A DNA stretch of 15,818 bases from JAKACA01 sp050010115 (GTDB lineage Bacteria > Actinomycetota > Acidimicrobiia > Acidimicrobiales > Bog-793). The position numbers and the translations under genes were made by a program. The stretch is taken from contig JBEKLQ010000100.1 of assembly GCA_050010115.1 (NCBI GenBank), positions 1-15,818 of the forward strand, written 5' to 3'. Under the pieces are notes generated by a model. The model was not told the origin of the DNA and ran no database searches. It saw only the letters and a list, made by a program, of their open reading frames with translations. Shown here piece after piece: positions 1-7,000 of the stretch (within the stretch, counting starts at the first letter, position 1; each line of letters begins with the position of its first letter).

Positions 1-1519
1 CGGGGAGCTCTACATCGCCGGCGCCGGTGTCGCCGTCGGGTACCTCAACCGTCCGGAAGAGACTACGGCGCGCTTCTCGGATGACCCGTTCAACCGGGGC
101 GGGCGCATGTACCGAACCGGTGACCTGGTTCGCCAACTCGCAGATGGGCGGCTCCAGCACCTGGGGCGCTTGGACGACCAGATAAAGCTGCGGGGATACC
201 GGATCGAGCTCGGGGAGGTCGAATCGGCGCTTCGCTTGCATCCGGGCGTGGCTTCGGCCGCTGTCGCCTTGATCGACGAGTCGTCGCCTGCAGGCGCTCG
301 CCTGGTCGCCTATGTGGTGCCCAACGGGCCAATGCCGCAGCACTCGGATCTTCGCCGGCAACTGCATCTTCGCCGGCAACTGCAGGTGACCCTCCCCGCC
401 TACATGGTTCCTTCGGCCTTTGTCGCGCTGGAAGAGCTCCCGAGGACGCCGAACGGCAAGCTCGACCGCCGTCGCCTCCCGGCGCCACCCGCTGCGGAGC
501 TCGCCTCCTCGGGCACTGGGCGGAGCTCAGCCGAGGGTCCCGACGCGTCACTGACGCCGCTCGAGGATCAGCTGCTCGGCATGTGGAGCGAAGCTCTTGG
601 TGTGGAGCGCCTCGGCGTGGACGACGACTTTTTCGAGCTGGGCGGGCATTCGCTCCTCGCGGTACGGCTCGTCGTCGCCGCCGGGAGCCGCCTCGGCACC
701 GAGGTACCGCTCTCGTTCCTCTACGAACATGGCGCGACCGTACGGGCGATGGCAGCCGCGATCGACGAGGCCGCGGGTGCAGGCGAGAGCACGTCGGCGA
801 CCCGCCAGGGGAAGCCAGGATCGAGCGTCTCCAGGGTGTTCTTCGTCGTCCCGTGGGAGCCCACTCTTGCCGCCTTGCGACATCTGCGGCCGGCGCTTGC
901 CCCCGAGCACACCGTGGTAGGCCTTCTCGCCGGACGTCACGGAGAGCCCTTCGATCGCGCGACGGGCATTGAAGAGCGTGCGGCCTCGATACTGGAATCG
1001 ATCGTCCGGATCCAGGACCGGGGTCCGTACTTCATCGCCGGGTCCTCCTTCGGTGGGCTCATCGCCTACGAGATCGCCACGCTGCTCCACGAAGATGGGC
1101 AGCAGGTGGCTTGGCTCGGGCTCGTGAACACCTATGCCCCGGCTAAGGCCGCCCGGCCGTCGAGGGTACCTGTGAAAGTTGCCCGCGCTCTTGTCCGTCC
1201 GCGGGCCTCAGTGGCCGCGCTCGGTCGGCGCCTCGGATCTGCACCCGTCAATCGAGCCGGCGGCCGTGGTGACTTCGATGGCGCCGGAGCCTTCGCTGTC
1301 TCGATTGGATACGCGCCGCGGCCGAACGAGCTCGCCCTCGACCTCTTCGTCTCGGAGCGCGGCGCCATCTCGCACGGTCGCTCACTCGGCTGGAACCGAT
1401 CCCATTCGGACGTCCTCCGGGTGCACACCATTCCGGGTGACCATCTCGTTCTATTCGATCCACGCAACGTCCGCATCCTCGCCAGGGAGATCCGCCAGAG
1501 CCTTGACAGAGTCCAGTGA
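1..1519 (+). CDS. Non-ribosomal peptide synthetase, C-terminal A-PCP-TE part (5' end outside window)
   Basis: Final part of an NRPS, open from base 2 with the start outside the window; 505 residues are visible. Numbering from the first visible residue, the adenylation domain shows core A6 (GELYIAGAGVAVGYL, 1-15), A7 (YRTGDL, 37-42), A8 (GRLDDQIKLRGYRIELGEVE, 55-74), A9 (LPAYMVP) and A10 (NGKLDR, with the adenylation lysine K153). A peptidyl carrier domain follows, with the phosphopantetheine serine S217 in FFELGGHSLL. A type I thioesterase fills about 275-505, with nucleophile S349 in GSSFGG and general base H481 in GDHLVLF. The usual catalytic Asp position, 27 residues after the Ser, is Asn (N376). 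A perfect 18-bp tandem duplication adds six residues before A9. As the terminal module it would release the peptide by hydrolysis or cyclisation. The substrate-specifying A3-A5 region is missing, so the product cannot be predicted. The stop overlaps the next start (GTGA). Confidence 0.95.
   Translation, partial: GELYIAGAGVAVGYLNRPEETTARFSDDPFNRGGRMYRTGDLVRQLADGRLQHLGRLDDQIKLRGYRIELGEVESALRLHPGVASAAVALIDESSPAGARLVAYVVPNGPMPQHSDLRRQLHLRRQLQVTLPAYMVPSAFVALEELPRTPNGKLDRRRLPAPPAAELASSGTGRSSAEGPDASLTPLEDQLLGMWSEALGVERLGVDDDFFELGGHSLLAVRLVVAAGSRLGTEVPLSFLYEHGATVRAMAAAIDEAAGAGESTSATRQGKPGSSVSRVFFVVPWEPTLAALRHLRPALAPEHTVVGLLAGRHGEPFDRATGIEERAASILESIVRIQDRGPYFIAGSSFGGLIAYEIATLLHEDGQQVAWLGLVNTYAPAKAARPSRVPVKVARALVRPRASVAALGRRLGSAPVNRAGGRGDFDGAGAFAVSIGYAPRPNELALDLFVSERGAISHGRSLGWNRSHSDVLRVHTIPGDHLVLFDPRNVRILAREIRQSLDRVQ
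348..383 (+). repeat. Perfect 18-bp tandem duplication inside the NRPS A domain
   Basis: Bases 348-365 (ATCTTCGCCGGCAACTGC) are repeated exactly at 366-383. The unit is a multiple of three, so the frame is kept and the protein gains six residues in the stretch DLRRQLHLRRQLQ, just ahead of the A9 motif. The lack of any mismatch between the copies suggests a recent event. Confidence 0.9.
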
Positions 1520-2313
1520 CCTCCGTTGCGCCGGCGGGCGGCTCCGCGACGGGCAGAAGCGGCGAGGTCGAGCTGTGGACGGCACAACTCGACCTCGCCG
1601 CACTGGAGAACCGCCTGAGCGGCTCGCTGCTCTCCGAGGAGGAGCTCGAGCGGGCGAGACGCCTGCGCTTCGAGTCCGACAGGGTGCACTTCACGGCCAG
1701 TCGCCTCTGGCTCCGCCTCGTCCTCGCACACGGGCTGGGGGTGGGCACTGCAGAGATCCGGCTGCAGACACGTTCGGATGGAAAGCCGGAGTTAGCTCCA
1801 CCGCTGCCGGCGCGGCTGCGTTTCAGCATGTCCCGTTCGGGCTCCCTTGGGCTCTTTGCGCTCGCTTTCGACTCGGAAGTCGGCGTGGACCTGGAGGACC
1901 GTTCTCGCGTCGGGGACGTGGAAGCGGTCGGAGGCCGGATCTTCTCGCCGGCCGAGCGCGCCATCCTCGACGGCCTCGACGATGAGGAGAAGCAGCGGAG
2001 TTTTTGCCAGATCTGGACCCGCAAGGAGGCGGTGCTGAAGGCACTGGGCGTGGGCCTCGGCGCGCCGCTCGAGGCGCTCGACGTCAGCGGTGAGGTCGCT
2101 CTCTGGGACACGGCGCGCCCGGGCGTCCCGGATGAGCCTCGGACCTGGTTCGTGCACGATCTCGACGTGGCTCCCGGGTACTCAGCGGCGCTCGCCACCG
2201 AGGCGGCGCTGCCTGGAGGCGTACCCGCCGTGCGAGATGCCACCGAACTGCTGCCGGGGGCGGTCCCCGGCTTCTTGGGGAGGTCTGCCGCTTCTTCAAT
2301 GCCGGCGCCATGA
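1516..2313 (+). CDS. Sfp-type 4'-phosphopantetheinyl transferase
   Basis: Protein of 265 residues that would transfer the phosphopantetheine arm of CoA to the carrier-domain serine of NRPS/PKS proteins, turning apo into holo enzyme in the cytoplasm. The family signatures are present in order: a basic CoA-binding stretch around RLRFESDRVHFTASR, the magnesium-binding VGVDLED (D125, E127), and WTRKEAVLKA (W167, K170, E171, A172). The length suits the Sfp/EntD class rather than the short AcpS class. The GTG start overlaps the NRPS stop by four bases, and its own stop overlaps the next ATG, so translation is probably coupled. This makes it the likely dedicated activator of the upstream NRPS, although such enzymes are often promiscuous. 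The C-terminal tail after about residue 230 has no recognised motif. Confidence 0.93.
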   Translation: MTSVAPAGGSATGRSGEVELWTAQLDLAALENRLSGSLLSEEELERARRLRFESDRVHFTASRLWLRLVLAHGLGVGTAEIRLQTRSDGKPELAPPLPARLRFSMSRSGSLGLFALAFDSEVGVDLEDRSRVGDVEAVGGRIFSPAERAILDGLDDEEKQRSFCQIWTRKEAVLKALGVGLGAPLEALDVSGEVALWDTARPGVPDEPRTWFVHDLDVAPGYSAALATEAALPGGVPAVRDATELLPGAVPGFLGRSAASSMPAP

Positions 2314-2936
2314 ACATCGACCACCTCGTCGCGAGCTATGGCTACCTGGCGGTCTTCGTGTTCGTCGCGATCGAGAGCCTCGGTGTCCCACTACCGGGCG
2401 AGACAGCGCTCATCGCGGCCGGAGGCTTCGCCGGGCACACTCACCAGTTGTCACCCTGGCTGATCTGGGCCGTCGCCTCGGCGGCAACCATCGCCGGTGG
2501 GAGCATCGGCTACTGGATCGGCGAGAAAGGCGGATACCGGCTGGTCCGCCGCTACGGATCGAAGGTGCGCCTCGACGCGGGCAAGCTGAAGGTCGGCCGA
2601 TACATCTTCGACCGCCACGGCGGGAAGGTCGTGTTCTTCGGCCGGTTCGTTGCCGTGCTCCGGACCTACGCCTCGTTCCTGGCCGGGACGAACCGCATGG
2701 AATGGCGGCGTTACTTCCTGTTCAACGCCGCAAGCGGCGTGGTGTGGTCCGCGATCTACACTCTTGCCTCTTACGCCGCTGCGAGCACTCTCCGGCATGT
2801 GTCGGGCACCGTCAACCTCGTGGTCCTCGGCATTGCCGGCGCGGTAGTGATCGTGACCTTTCTGCTCGTCCGGAGGAAGACCAACCAGCTGGTCGAGATC
2901 GCCGAGGCGCTCTACCCCGGCCCGCTCGAAGGCTGA
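2310..2936 (+). CDS. DedA family (VTT domain) membrane protein
   Basis: Integral membrane protein of 208 residues. The family's features are visible: an N-terminal hydrophobic segment leading into ESLGVPLPGETALIAAGGF (acidic E22 and E31, re-entrant loop with PxPGE), the GGSIGYWIGEKGG motif, then FGRFVAVLRTYASFLAG, equivalent to the family's FxRFxPxxR...AG with Val replacing the usual Pro, and two C-terminal membrane segments. DedA proteins are linked to membrane lipid (undecaprenyl or phospholipid) translocation and envelope homeostasis; the substrate here is unknown. The ATG overlaps the PPTase stop (ATGA), placing it in the same operon as the NRPS. That suggests a part in producer-cell membrane tolerance or product handling, or simple hitch-hiking. 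Length is typical of the family. Confidence 0.9.
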   Translation: MNIDHLVASYGYLAVFVFVAIESLGVPLPGETALIAAGGFAGHTHQLSPWLIWAVASAATIAGGSIGYWIGEKGGYRLVRRYGSKVRLDAGKLKVGRYIFDRHGGKVVFFGRFVAVLRTYASFLAGTNRMEWRRYFLFNAASGVVWSAIYTLASYAAASTLRHVSGTVNLVVLGIAGAVVIVTFLLVRRKTNQLVEIAEALYPGPLEG

Positions 2937-2955
2937 CCACCGGCCGCTGAGCGAT

Positions 2956-2999
2956 GGGCGGGAAGGCGGCGGCGGGGGGACGAGCGGGCGGGAAGGCGG
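2956..2999. repeat. Two 14-bp G-rich direct repeats between convergent genes
   Basis: GGGCGGGAAGGCGG occurs at 2956-2969 and again at 2986-2999, exactly 30 bases apart, in the short gap between the convergent DedA and DUF2630 genes. The plus strand here is strongly G-rich with several G runs. No clear intrinsic terminator was found in the gap. Confidence 0.6.
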
Positions 3000-3015
3000 G
3001 CGGCGGACGAGGCAC

Positions 3016-3261
3016 CTACTGCTGGTACCCCTCGACGATGTCCTCGGGCCTGAGCGATTCGCGGTCGGGGTCCTGCCTGAACTCCGCCCGCGCTCGGCGG
3101 CGGCGCAACAGGTCCCACAGTTGATCGAGTCTCACCTCGAGCTCACGGAGTCGCTCACGGTCGGCCTCGGTCAAGCGATGGCCCGCAGTGACCTGGTCGC
3201 GGAGCTGGTGCTCCTCAGCGACAAGCTTGTCGATGCGCTGCACGACGTCGTGATCGTCCAT
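3016..3261 (-). CDS. DUF2630 family small protein
   Basis: Small acidic and basic protein of 81 residues, reading MDDHDVVQRIDKLVAEEHQL and ending EDIVEGYQQ. This matches my memory of the DUF2630 family, common in actinobacteria: N-terminal helix with (L/V)xxEExxLR, a middle helix RERLRELEVRLDQLWDLLRR, and a C-terminal (P)E(D/E)(I/V)VEGY. It is probably a helical hairpin or coiled coil in the cytoplasm; no biochemical function is established. The frame stays open for 89 more codons upstream, but the ATG at 3261 is preferred because it begins the conserved part and has a GAGGA ribosome-binding site just upstream. It is divergent from the hydrogenase operon and convergent with DedA. Confidence 0.85.
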   Translation of the reverse strand: MDDHDVVQRIDKLVAEEHQLRDQVTAGHRLTEADRERLRELEVRLDQLWDLLRRRRARAEFRQDPDRESLRPEDIVEGYQQ

Positions 3262-3550
3262 GTCCGTCCTCGTTCTCGGGTCAGCCTGCTCGCGAAGCAA
3301 TGAGCATGTACACGACGATAGAGGGAAGCTGGTCGACTGGCGTGACAGAGCGAGTGGCTCAGCCATATCAGCGCCGCCGTCACCTTGAGTCGTGGCTTGG
3401 ACTCCGCGCTCGGCCGGCTCCCCCGCACTCAATCTCAGCGAGCACGTTGTGCCCCTCGGGCCAAGCCCGGTCGGCTGACCGATCGGAGACGCTCGAGGGG
3501 CGGCTCCGGTGACGTCCCCAGCGGTCATGCTCCTCGAGCCCGAGTCCGTA

Positions 3551-3570
3551 GAAGGGACTTCCGGCCCTTC
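3551..3570 (+). promoter_or_regulatory. DosR/DevR-like operator upstream of the hydrogenase operon
   Basis: GAAGGGACTTCCGGCCCTTC is a 20-base palindrome with perfect outer arms GAAGGG/CCCTTC. Its core fits GGGACTTnnGnCCCT, the DosR (DevR) hypoxia-regulator consensus as I recall it from mycobacteria. Its centre lies about 42 bases before the predicted transcription start at 3603, a usual activator position overlapping the -35 region. The M. smegmatis group 3b hydrogenase is reported to be under DosR control, which supports the reading. A further half-site-like AGTCCC lies at 3579-3584. Binding is inferred. Confidence 0.6.
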
Positions 3571-3590
3571 CGTTCACGAGTCCCCGGTCC

Positions 3591-3596
3591 TAGAGT
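3591..3596 (+). promoter_or_regulatory. Predicted -10 element for a leaderless hydrogenase transcript
   Basis: TAGAGT fits the actinobacterial -10 pattern TAnnnT. Six bases later comes the GTG that opens the first hydrogenase gene, so transcription would start at or next to the start codon. There is no Shine-Dalgarno sequence in the preceding 20 bases. Both facts point to a leaderless mRNA. No good -35 is present; the DosR-like box sits where it would be. Confidence 0.5.
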
Positions 3597-3602
3597 TCCA
3601 TC

Positions 3603-4757
3603 GTGCCCATCGGTCACGTGACGGTAATGGATACTGAGGGTCTCGACGCGCTCATCCGTGTGCTGGCCGATCTCGGGTACGAGACGAAGGGCCCGGTCGT
3701 CCGGAACGGCGCCATCGTGCCCGGGCCGGTTGCTGGCGTGGCTGACCTACCCGCCGGCTACCACGACGAGCAGGCACCGGGGCACTATCGCCTCGAGCAC
3801 GGCGACGACGACGCTCTCTTCGCGTGGGCCGTCGGGCCGGGCTCGTGGAAGGCCGAAGTCTTCCCACCCACCCAGGACCTGTGGCGCGCCAAGGCGGACG
3901 GCGACGAGATGACCTTCACCCAGCCCGAACCGCCGGCGGCTCCGTTGGCCATCATCGGTGCCCGGCCCTGCGAGCTCGCCGCGCTGGCGGTCCTCGACCG
4001 CGTCCTGATGGACGGCGCCGTACCGGACCCGCGTTACGTGGCCCGACGAGAGGGCGCCTTCATGGTCAGCGCCGAGTGCGGCAACCCGGCCGCCACCTGT
4101 TTCTGCACGTCCATGGGCACCGGACCCGGGGCCGAGGATGGGTACGACCTGGCGCTGAGCGAGCTCGACGAAGCGGGCGGGCACCGCTTCGTCGTACGGG
4201 TCGGCACCGAGCGCGGGGCCGAGGTGCTGGCGCGGGTGCCCACGGTCGCCGCCACCGACGCCGACCTGGACGGCCGCAGCCAGATGCTGTCTTCGGCCGC
4301 GGGCGCCATGGGGCGCAGGCTCGAGACCGACGGCCTGCCCGCGCTACTGCTCCGCAACCTCGAGCACCCGCAGTGGGCCCGGGTGGCCGACCGCTGCCTG
4401 GCGTGTGGCAACTGCACCCTCGTATGCCCGACGTGCTTCTGCAGCGATGTGCGGGACACTTCGGACCTGACCGGTGAGGTCCTCCGCCAACGCACGTGGG
4501 CGTCGTGCTTCGACCGCGACCACTCGTACCTGCACGGGGGGTCAGTACGCGCCTCGACATCGTCGCGCTACCGGCAGTGGCTCACCCACAAGCTGGCGAC
4601 GTGGTGGGACCAGTTCGACTCTTCGGGCTGCGTCGGCTGCGGCCGCTGCATCGCTTGGTGCCCGGTCGGCATCGACCTCACCGAGGAGGCGGCGGCCATA
4701 CGGGCGACCGACGGAGCCGTCAGGGTCGCTGTGACACCCGGAAGGAGGCTGGCGTGA
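3603..4757 (+). CDS. hyhB: Group 3b [NiFe] hydrogenase beta subunit (4Fe-4S dicluster electron-transfer protein)
   Basis: Protein of 384 residues resembling the beta subunit of NAD(P)-linked hydrogenases and the Pyrococcus sulfhydrogenase. It should pass electrons between the FAD-containing gamma subunit and the catalytic core in the cytoplasm. Two ferredoxin-type cluster motifs lie in the C-terminal third: C265-x2-C268-x2-C271-x3-C275-P with extra C278 and C280, and C343-x2-C346-x2-C349-x3-C353-P. A mid-protein segment GARPCELAAL and the Cys-rich CGNPAATCFCTS (about 160-170) are typical of this subunit family. The GTG at 3603 is chosen because it sits exactly where a leaderless transcript would begin; an in-frame ATG at 3627 is the alternative. 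First gene of the operon; its stop overlaps the next GTG start. Confidence 0.92.
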   Translation: MPIGHVTVMDTEGLDALIRVLADLGYETKGPVVRNGAIVPGPVAGVADLPAGYHDEQAPGHYRLEHGDDDALFAWAVGPGSWKAEVFPPTQDLWRAKADGDEMTFTQPEPPAAPLAIIGARPCELAALAVLDRVLMDGAVPDPRYVARREGAFMVSAECGNPAATCFCTSMGTGPGAEDGYDLALSELDEAGGHRFVVRVGTERGAEVLARVPTVAATDADLDGRSQMLSSAAGAMGRRLETDGLPALLLRNLEHPQWARVADRCLACGNCTLVCPTCFCSDVRDTSDLTGEVLRQRTWASCFDRDHSYLHGGSVRASTSSRYRQWLTHKLATWWDQFDSSGCVGCGRCIAWCPVGIDLTEEAAAIRATDGAVRVAVTPGRRLA

Positions 4758-5227
4758 AGAAGACTTCCGTTGCCGAGCTGGTGTCGACGCACCCGCTCCT
4801 GGCCGGGCTTCCGGGCGACGCCGTGGACCAGGTGGCCGGATGCGCCTTCAACGTGGCCTTTGGCCCAGGCGACCTCTTGCTGGCCGAAGGCGAACCTGCG
4901 GACACTCTCTTCCTCCTGCGACGGGGCCGTGTCGCCGTCGAGATCAACTCGCCGGGCCGCGGACCGATCGTTATCGAGACCGTCGGCCCTGGCGCCACAG
5001 TCGGGTGGAGCTGGCTCTTCCCGCCGTACCGTTGGCACTTCGACGCCAGGGCCCTCGACACCGTGGGCGCCATCGCCGTCGACGGAGCCTGCCTGAGGGC
5101 CAAGGCGGACGCCGACCACGCCTTGGCCCACATGCTGCTCGAGCGCGTGGCCGCAGTGCTCCTGGATCGCCTGCAGGCAACTCGGGTACGCGTGCTCGAC
5201 CTGTACGGGGTCGACCGTGACCGCTGA
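4754..5227 (+). CDS. Cyclic nucleotide-binding-fold (CRP/cNMP-like) protein without DNA-binding domain
   Basis: Protein of 157 residues with one Crp-like sensor domain. A short helix (HPLLAGLPGDAVDQVA) precedes a beta-roll with the hallmark PGDLLLAEGEPADTLFLLRRGRVAV, and a C-terminal helix follows (about 120-145). There is no room for the helix-turn-helix of CRP/FNR regulators, so it cannot act as a classical transcription factor. The segment where CRP has its phosphate-binding FGExALL...RxA reads GATVGWSWLFPPYRWHFDAR, so the ligand may differ from cAMP. GTG at 4754 overlaps the upstream stop (GTGA) and has GGAGG at 4744-4748; the longer open frame upstream is a shadow of hyhB. Its place between two electron-transfer subunits suggests an accessory or regulatory subunit of the hydrogenase, which is inference. 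Confidence 0.85.
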   Translation: MKKTSVAELVSTHPLLAGLPGDAVDQVAGCAFNVAFGPGDLLLAEGEPADTLFLLRRGRVAVEINSPGRGPIVIETVGPGATVGWSWLFPPYRWHFDARALDTVGAIAVDGACLRAKADADHALAHMLLERVAAVLLDRLQATRVRVLDLYGVDRDR

Positions 5228-6110
5228 CGTCACCGTGGCAAGCGGAACCGAGCTGACATCGGGGCGCCTGCAGCCCACGAGTCCCGTAGTCCCGGTCCCC
5301 CACCGCGTCGTCGCGCGGCGGCACGAGACGGGCGACGTGACGACGCTCTGGCTCGCCCCGCTGACTGGCGAACCGATGGCCTTCCGTTGCGGACAGTTCA
5401 ACATGCTCACGGCGTTCGGGGTGGGCGAGGCCGCCATCTCGGTGAGCAGCACGCAGCGCGAGAGCGGCGCCCTCCAGCACACGGTGCGCGACGTCGGAGC
5501 GGTGACCCACGCCCTGTGCCATGCCCAAATAGGCGACATCGTCGGGGTACGCGGGCCATTCGGCACCGACTGGGGGACCGCAGACGATGGCGCCATCGAA
5601 AGCGGCGATGTCGTGGTGGTGGCCGGAGGAATCGGGCTCGCTCCCCTACGCGGTGCAGCGGACGAGGTCGTACACCGCGGCGGGAGCGGGCGCGGCCGCG
5701 TGTTCGTGATCGTGGGCGCCCGCGAGCCCGGACAGATCATCTTCGGCGAGGACCTCGAGGCCTGGGCGGACGCCGGCGCCCGAGTGATGGTCACGGTCGA
5801 CGTGTCACAGCCGGGGTGGAAGGGCCACGTCGGCCTCGTGACGGCACGGCTGAGCGAAGCCGACTTCGACCCGGTCGGGGCATCCGCGCTCGTCTGTGGG
5901 CCTGAGATCATGATGCGCCTCACAGCCCGCGCGCTCGTCGATCGCGGCGTCGACGCCAGCCGCATCCGCGTGACCCTGGAACGCAACATGCAATGTGGGG
6001 TGGCGTGGTGCGGGCACTGCCAGCTCGGACCCTTCCTCCTCTGCCGCGACGGCCCGATCGTGCCCTATGGCGGGGTCGTGTCCCACCTACTGAACGAGCG
6101 CGAGCGATGA
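5217..6110 (+). CDS. hyhG: Group 3b [NiFe] hydrogenase gamma subunit (FAD/NAD(P)-binding diaphorase)
   Basis: Protein of 297 residues of the ferredoxin-NADP reductase superfamily, expected to exchange electrons between NAD(P)H and the iron-sulfur chain. The N-terminal FAD barrel covers about 25-130, with AISVSSTQ in place of the usual RxYS motif and GVRGPFGTDW at its end. The NAD(P)-binding part follows: VVVVAGGIGLAPLR (glycine-rich loop), VIVGAREPGQIIF, and ALVCGPEIMM. A C-terminal [2Fe-2S] site is formed by C260-x4-C265-x2-C268-x7-C276, as in dihydroorotate dehydrogenase electron-transfer subunits. GTG at 5217 overlaps the previous gene by 11 bases, and the stop overlaps the small-subunit ATG. 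The chain length matches the family. Confidence 0.92.
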   Translation: MTADVTVASGTELTSGRLQPTSPVVPVPHRVVARRHETGDVTTLWLAPLTGEPMAFRCGQFNMLTAFGVGEAAISVSSTQRESGALQHTVRDVGAVTHALCHAQIGDIVGVRGPFGTDWGTADDGAIESGDVVVVAGGIGLAPLRGAADEVVHRGGSGRGRVFVIVGAREPGQIIFGEDLEAWADAGARVMVTVDVSQPGWKGHVGLVTARLSEADFDPVGASALVCGPEIMMRLTARALVDRGVDASRIRVTLERNMQCGVAWCGHCQLGPFLLCRDGPIVPYGGVVSHLLNERER

Positions 6111-7000
6111 GCCCGGCAGAGGAAGCCGGGGCCACGGTCCGGACTCGGGAGCCCAAAGCGACGGAGCGCCACGACCGGCGGCCCACGCTCGCAGTGTGGA
6201 AGTTCGCCTCCTGTGACGGCTGCCAGCTGAGCCTGCTCGACTGCGAGGACGAGCTGCTGGCGCTCACCGGTGCCGTCGAGATCGCTCAGTTCACCGAGCT
6301 CTCCCGGGCAACGATCTCAGGACCCTACGACGTGTCCCTCGTAGAGGGCTCGATCACGACCCCCGCCGATGTTGCCCGGATACGGGAGGTGAGGGCCAGT
6401 TCGGGCCGACTGATCACGATCGGAGCGTGCGCCACCGCTGGAGGGATCCAGGGGTTGCGCAACTTTGCCGCCTCCGGTGAGTACGCCGCGACGGTCTACG
6501 CCCATCCTGAGTACCTCGCCTCGCTCGACACCTCCACGCCAATCTCGGCACACGTGAAAGTCGACTACGAGCTCCACGGTTGCCCGATCGACCGCTACCA
6601 GCTGCTCGAGGTGCTCATCGCCACGCTGGCCGGGCGCCGGCCGGTCGTCCCCGGGTACTCGGTGTGCCAGGAGTGCAAGGGACGCGGCACCGTCTGCCTG
6701 TTGGTGGCAAAGGGCACGGCCTGCCTGGGCCCGGTGACCCGGTCCGGGTGCGGCGCCGTGTGCCCCTCGATCGGGCGGGGCTGCTTCGGCTGCTTCGGCC
6801 CGGCCGACACCACCAACACCGCCTCGCTGGCGGCCCGGCTACGCCGGAACGGCACGGCGCCGCTCGACGTGTCACGCCTCTTCCGAACCTTCAACGCCGG
6901 AGCGCCGGCATTTCGAGACGAGTCCATAGCACAAGGAGGCGCCGTGCCGGTCGCCATCGGTGGCCCTGTTCCGCGAGCTTCCTATGGTGACCGGCCATGA
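6107..7000 (+). CDS. hyhS: Group 3b [NiFe] hydrogenase small subunit
   Basis: Iron-sulfur small subunit of 297 residues that forms the catalytic heterodimer with the large subunit. The proximal cluster ligands start at C36-x2-C39 in FASCDGCQLSLLDC, followed by ITIGACATAGGIQGLRN and ELHGCPID, both standard in small subunits. A C-terminal cysteine-rich part (CQECKGRG...CGAVCPSIGRGCFGCFGP) binds the medial and distal clusters. There is no twin-arginine signal or membrane anchor, so the enzyme is cytoplasmic, as expected for group 3. The ATG at 6107 overlaps the hyhG stop (ATGA); an open frame 38 codons further upstream lies wholly inside hyhG and is rejected. Its stop overlaps the large-subunit ATG at 6997. 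Confidence 0.95.
   Translation: MSPAEEAGATVRTREPKATERHDRRPTLAVWKFASCDGCQLSLLDCEDELLALTGAVEIAQFTELSRATISGPYDVSLVEGSITTPADVARIREVRASSGRLITIGACATAGGIQGLRNFAASGEYAATVYAHPEYLASLDTSTPISAHVKVDYELHGCPIDRYQLLEVLIATLAGRRPVVPGYSVCQECKGRGTVCLLVAKGTACLGPVTRSGCGAVCPSIGRGCFGCFGPADTTNTASLAARLRRNGTAPLDVSRLFRTFNAGAPAFRDESIAQGGAVPVAIGGPVPRASYGDRP

Larger units (their letters stand above)
3262..3602. other. Divergent intergenic region between DUF2630 and the hydrogenase operon
   Basis: This 341-base gap carries the promoters of two divergent genes. Its right end holds the DosR-like box and -10 element. The rest contains only short inverted repeats, such as CGGTC/GACCG at 3468-3481 with a four-base loop. I see no convincing gene or small RNA and no clear promoter for the minus-strand gene. 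Confidence 0.6.

Noticed and set aside
1248..2324. 358-codon minus-strand open frame opposite the PPTase gene
   Set aside because: Arg/Ser-rich shadow with no recognisable domain; the plus strand has clear PPTase motifs.
2940..3010. CRISPR or attachment site based on the 14-bp repeats
   Set aside because: Only two short G-rich copies, with no spacer structure, integrase or cas gene nearby.
4496..4753. Long N-terminal extension of the cyclic-nucleotide-fold protein
   Set aside because: The extension is an out-of-frame shadow of the hyhB ferredoxin region; the GTG at 4754 has a ribosome-binding site and a stop/start overlap.
4568..5989. 473-codon minus-strand open frame opposite the hydrogenase genes
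   Set aside because: Low-complexity Arg/Ser/Pro/Thr-rich translation with no motif, lying opposite well-supported genes; typical antisense shadow in GC-rich DNA.
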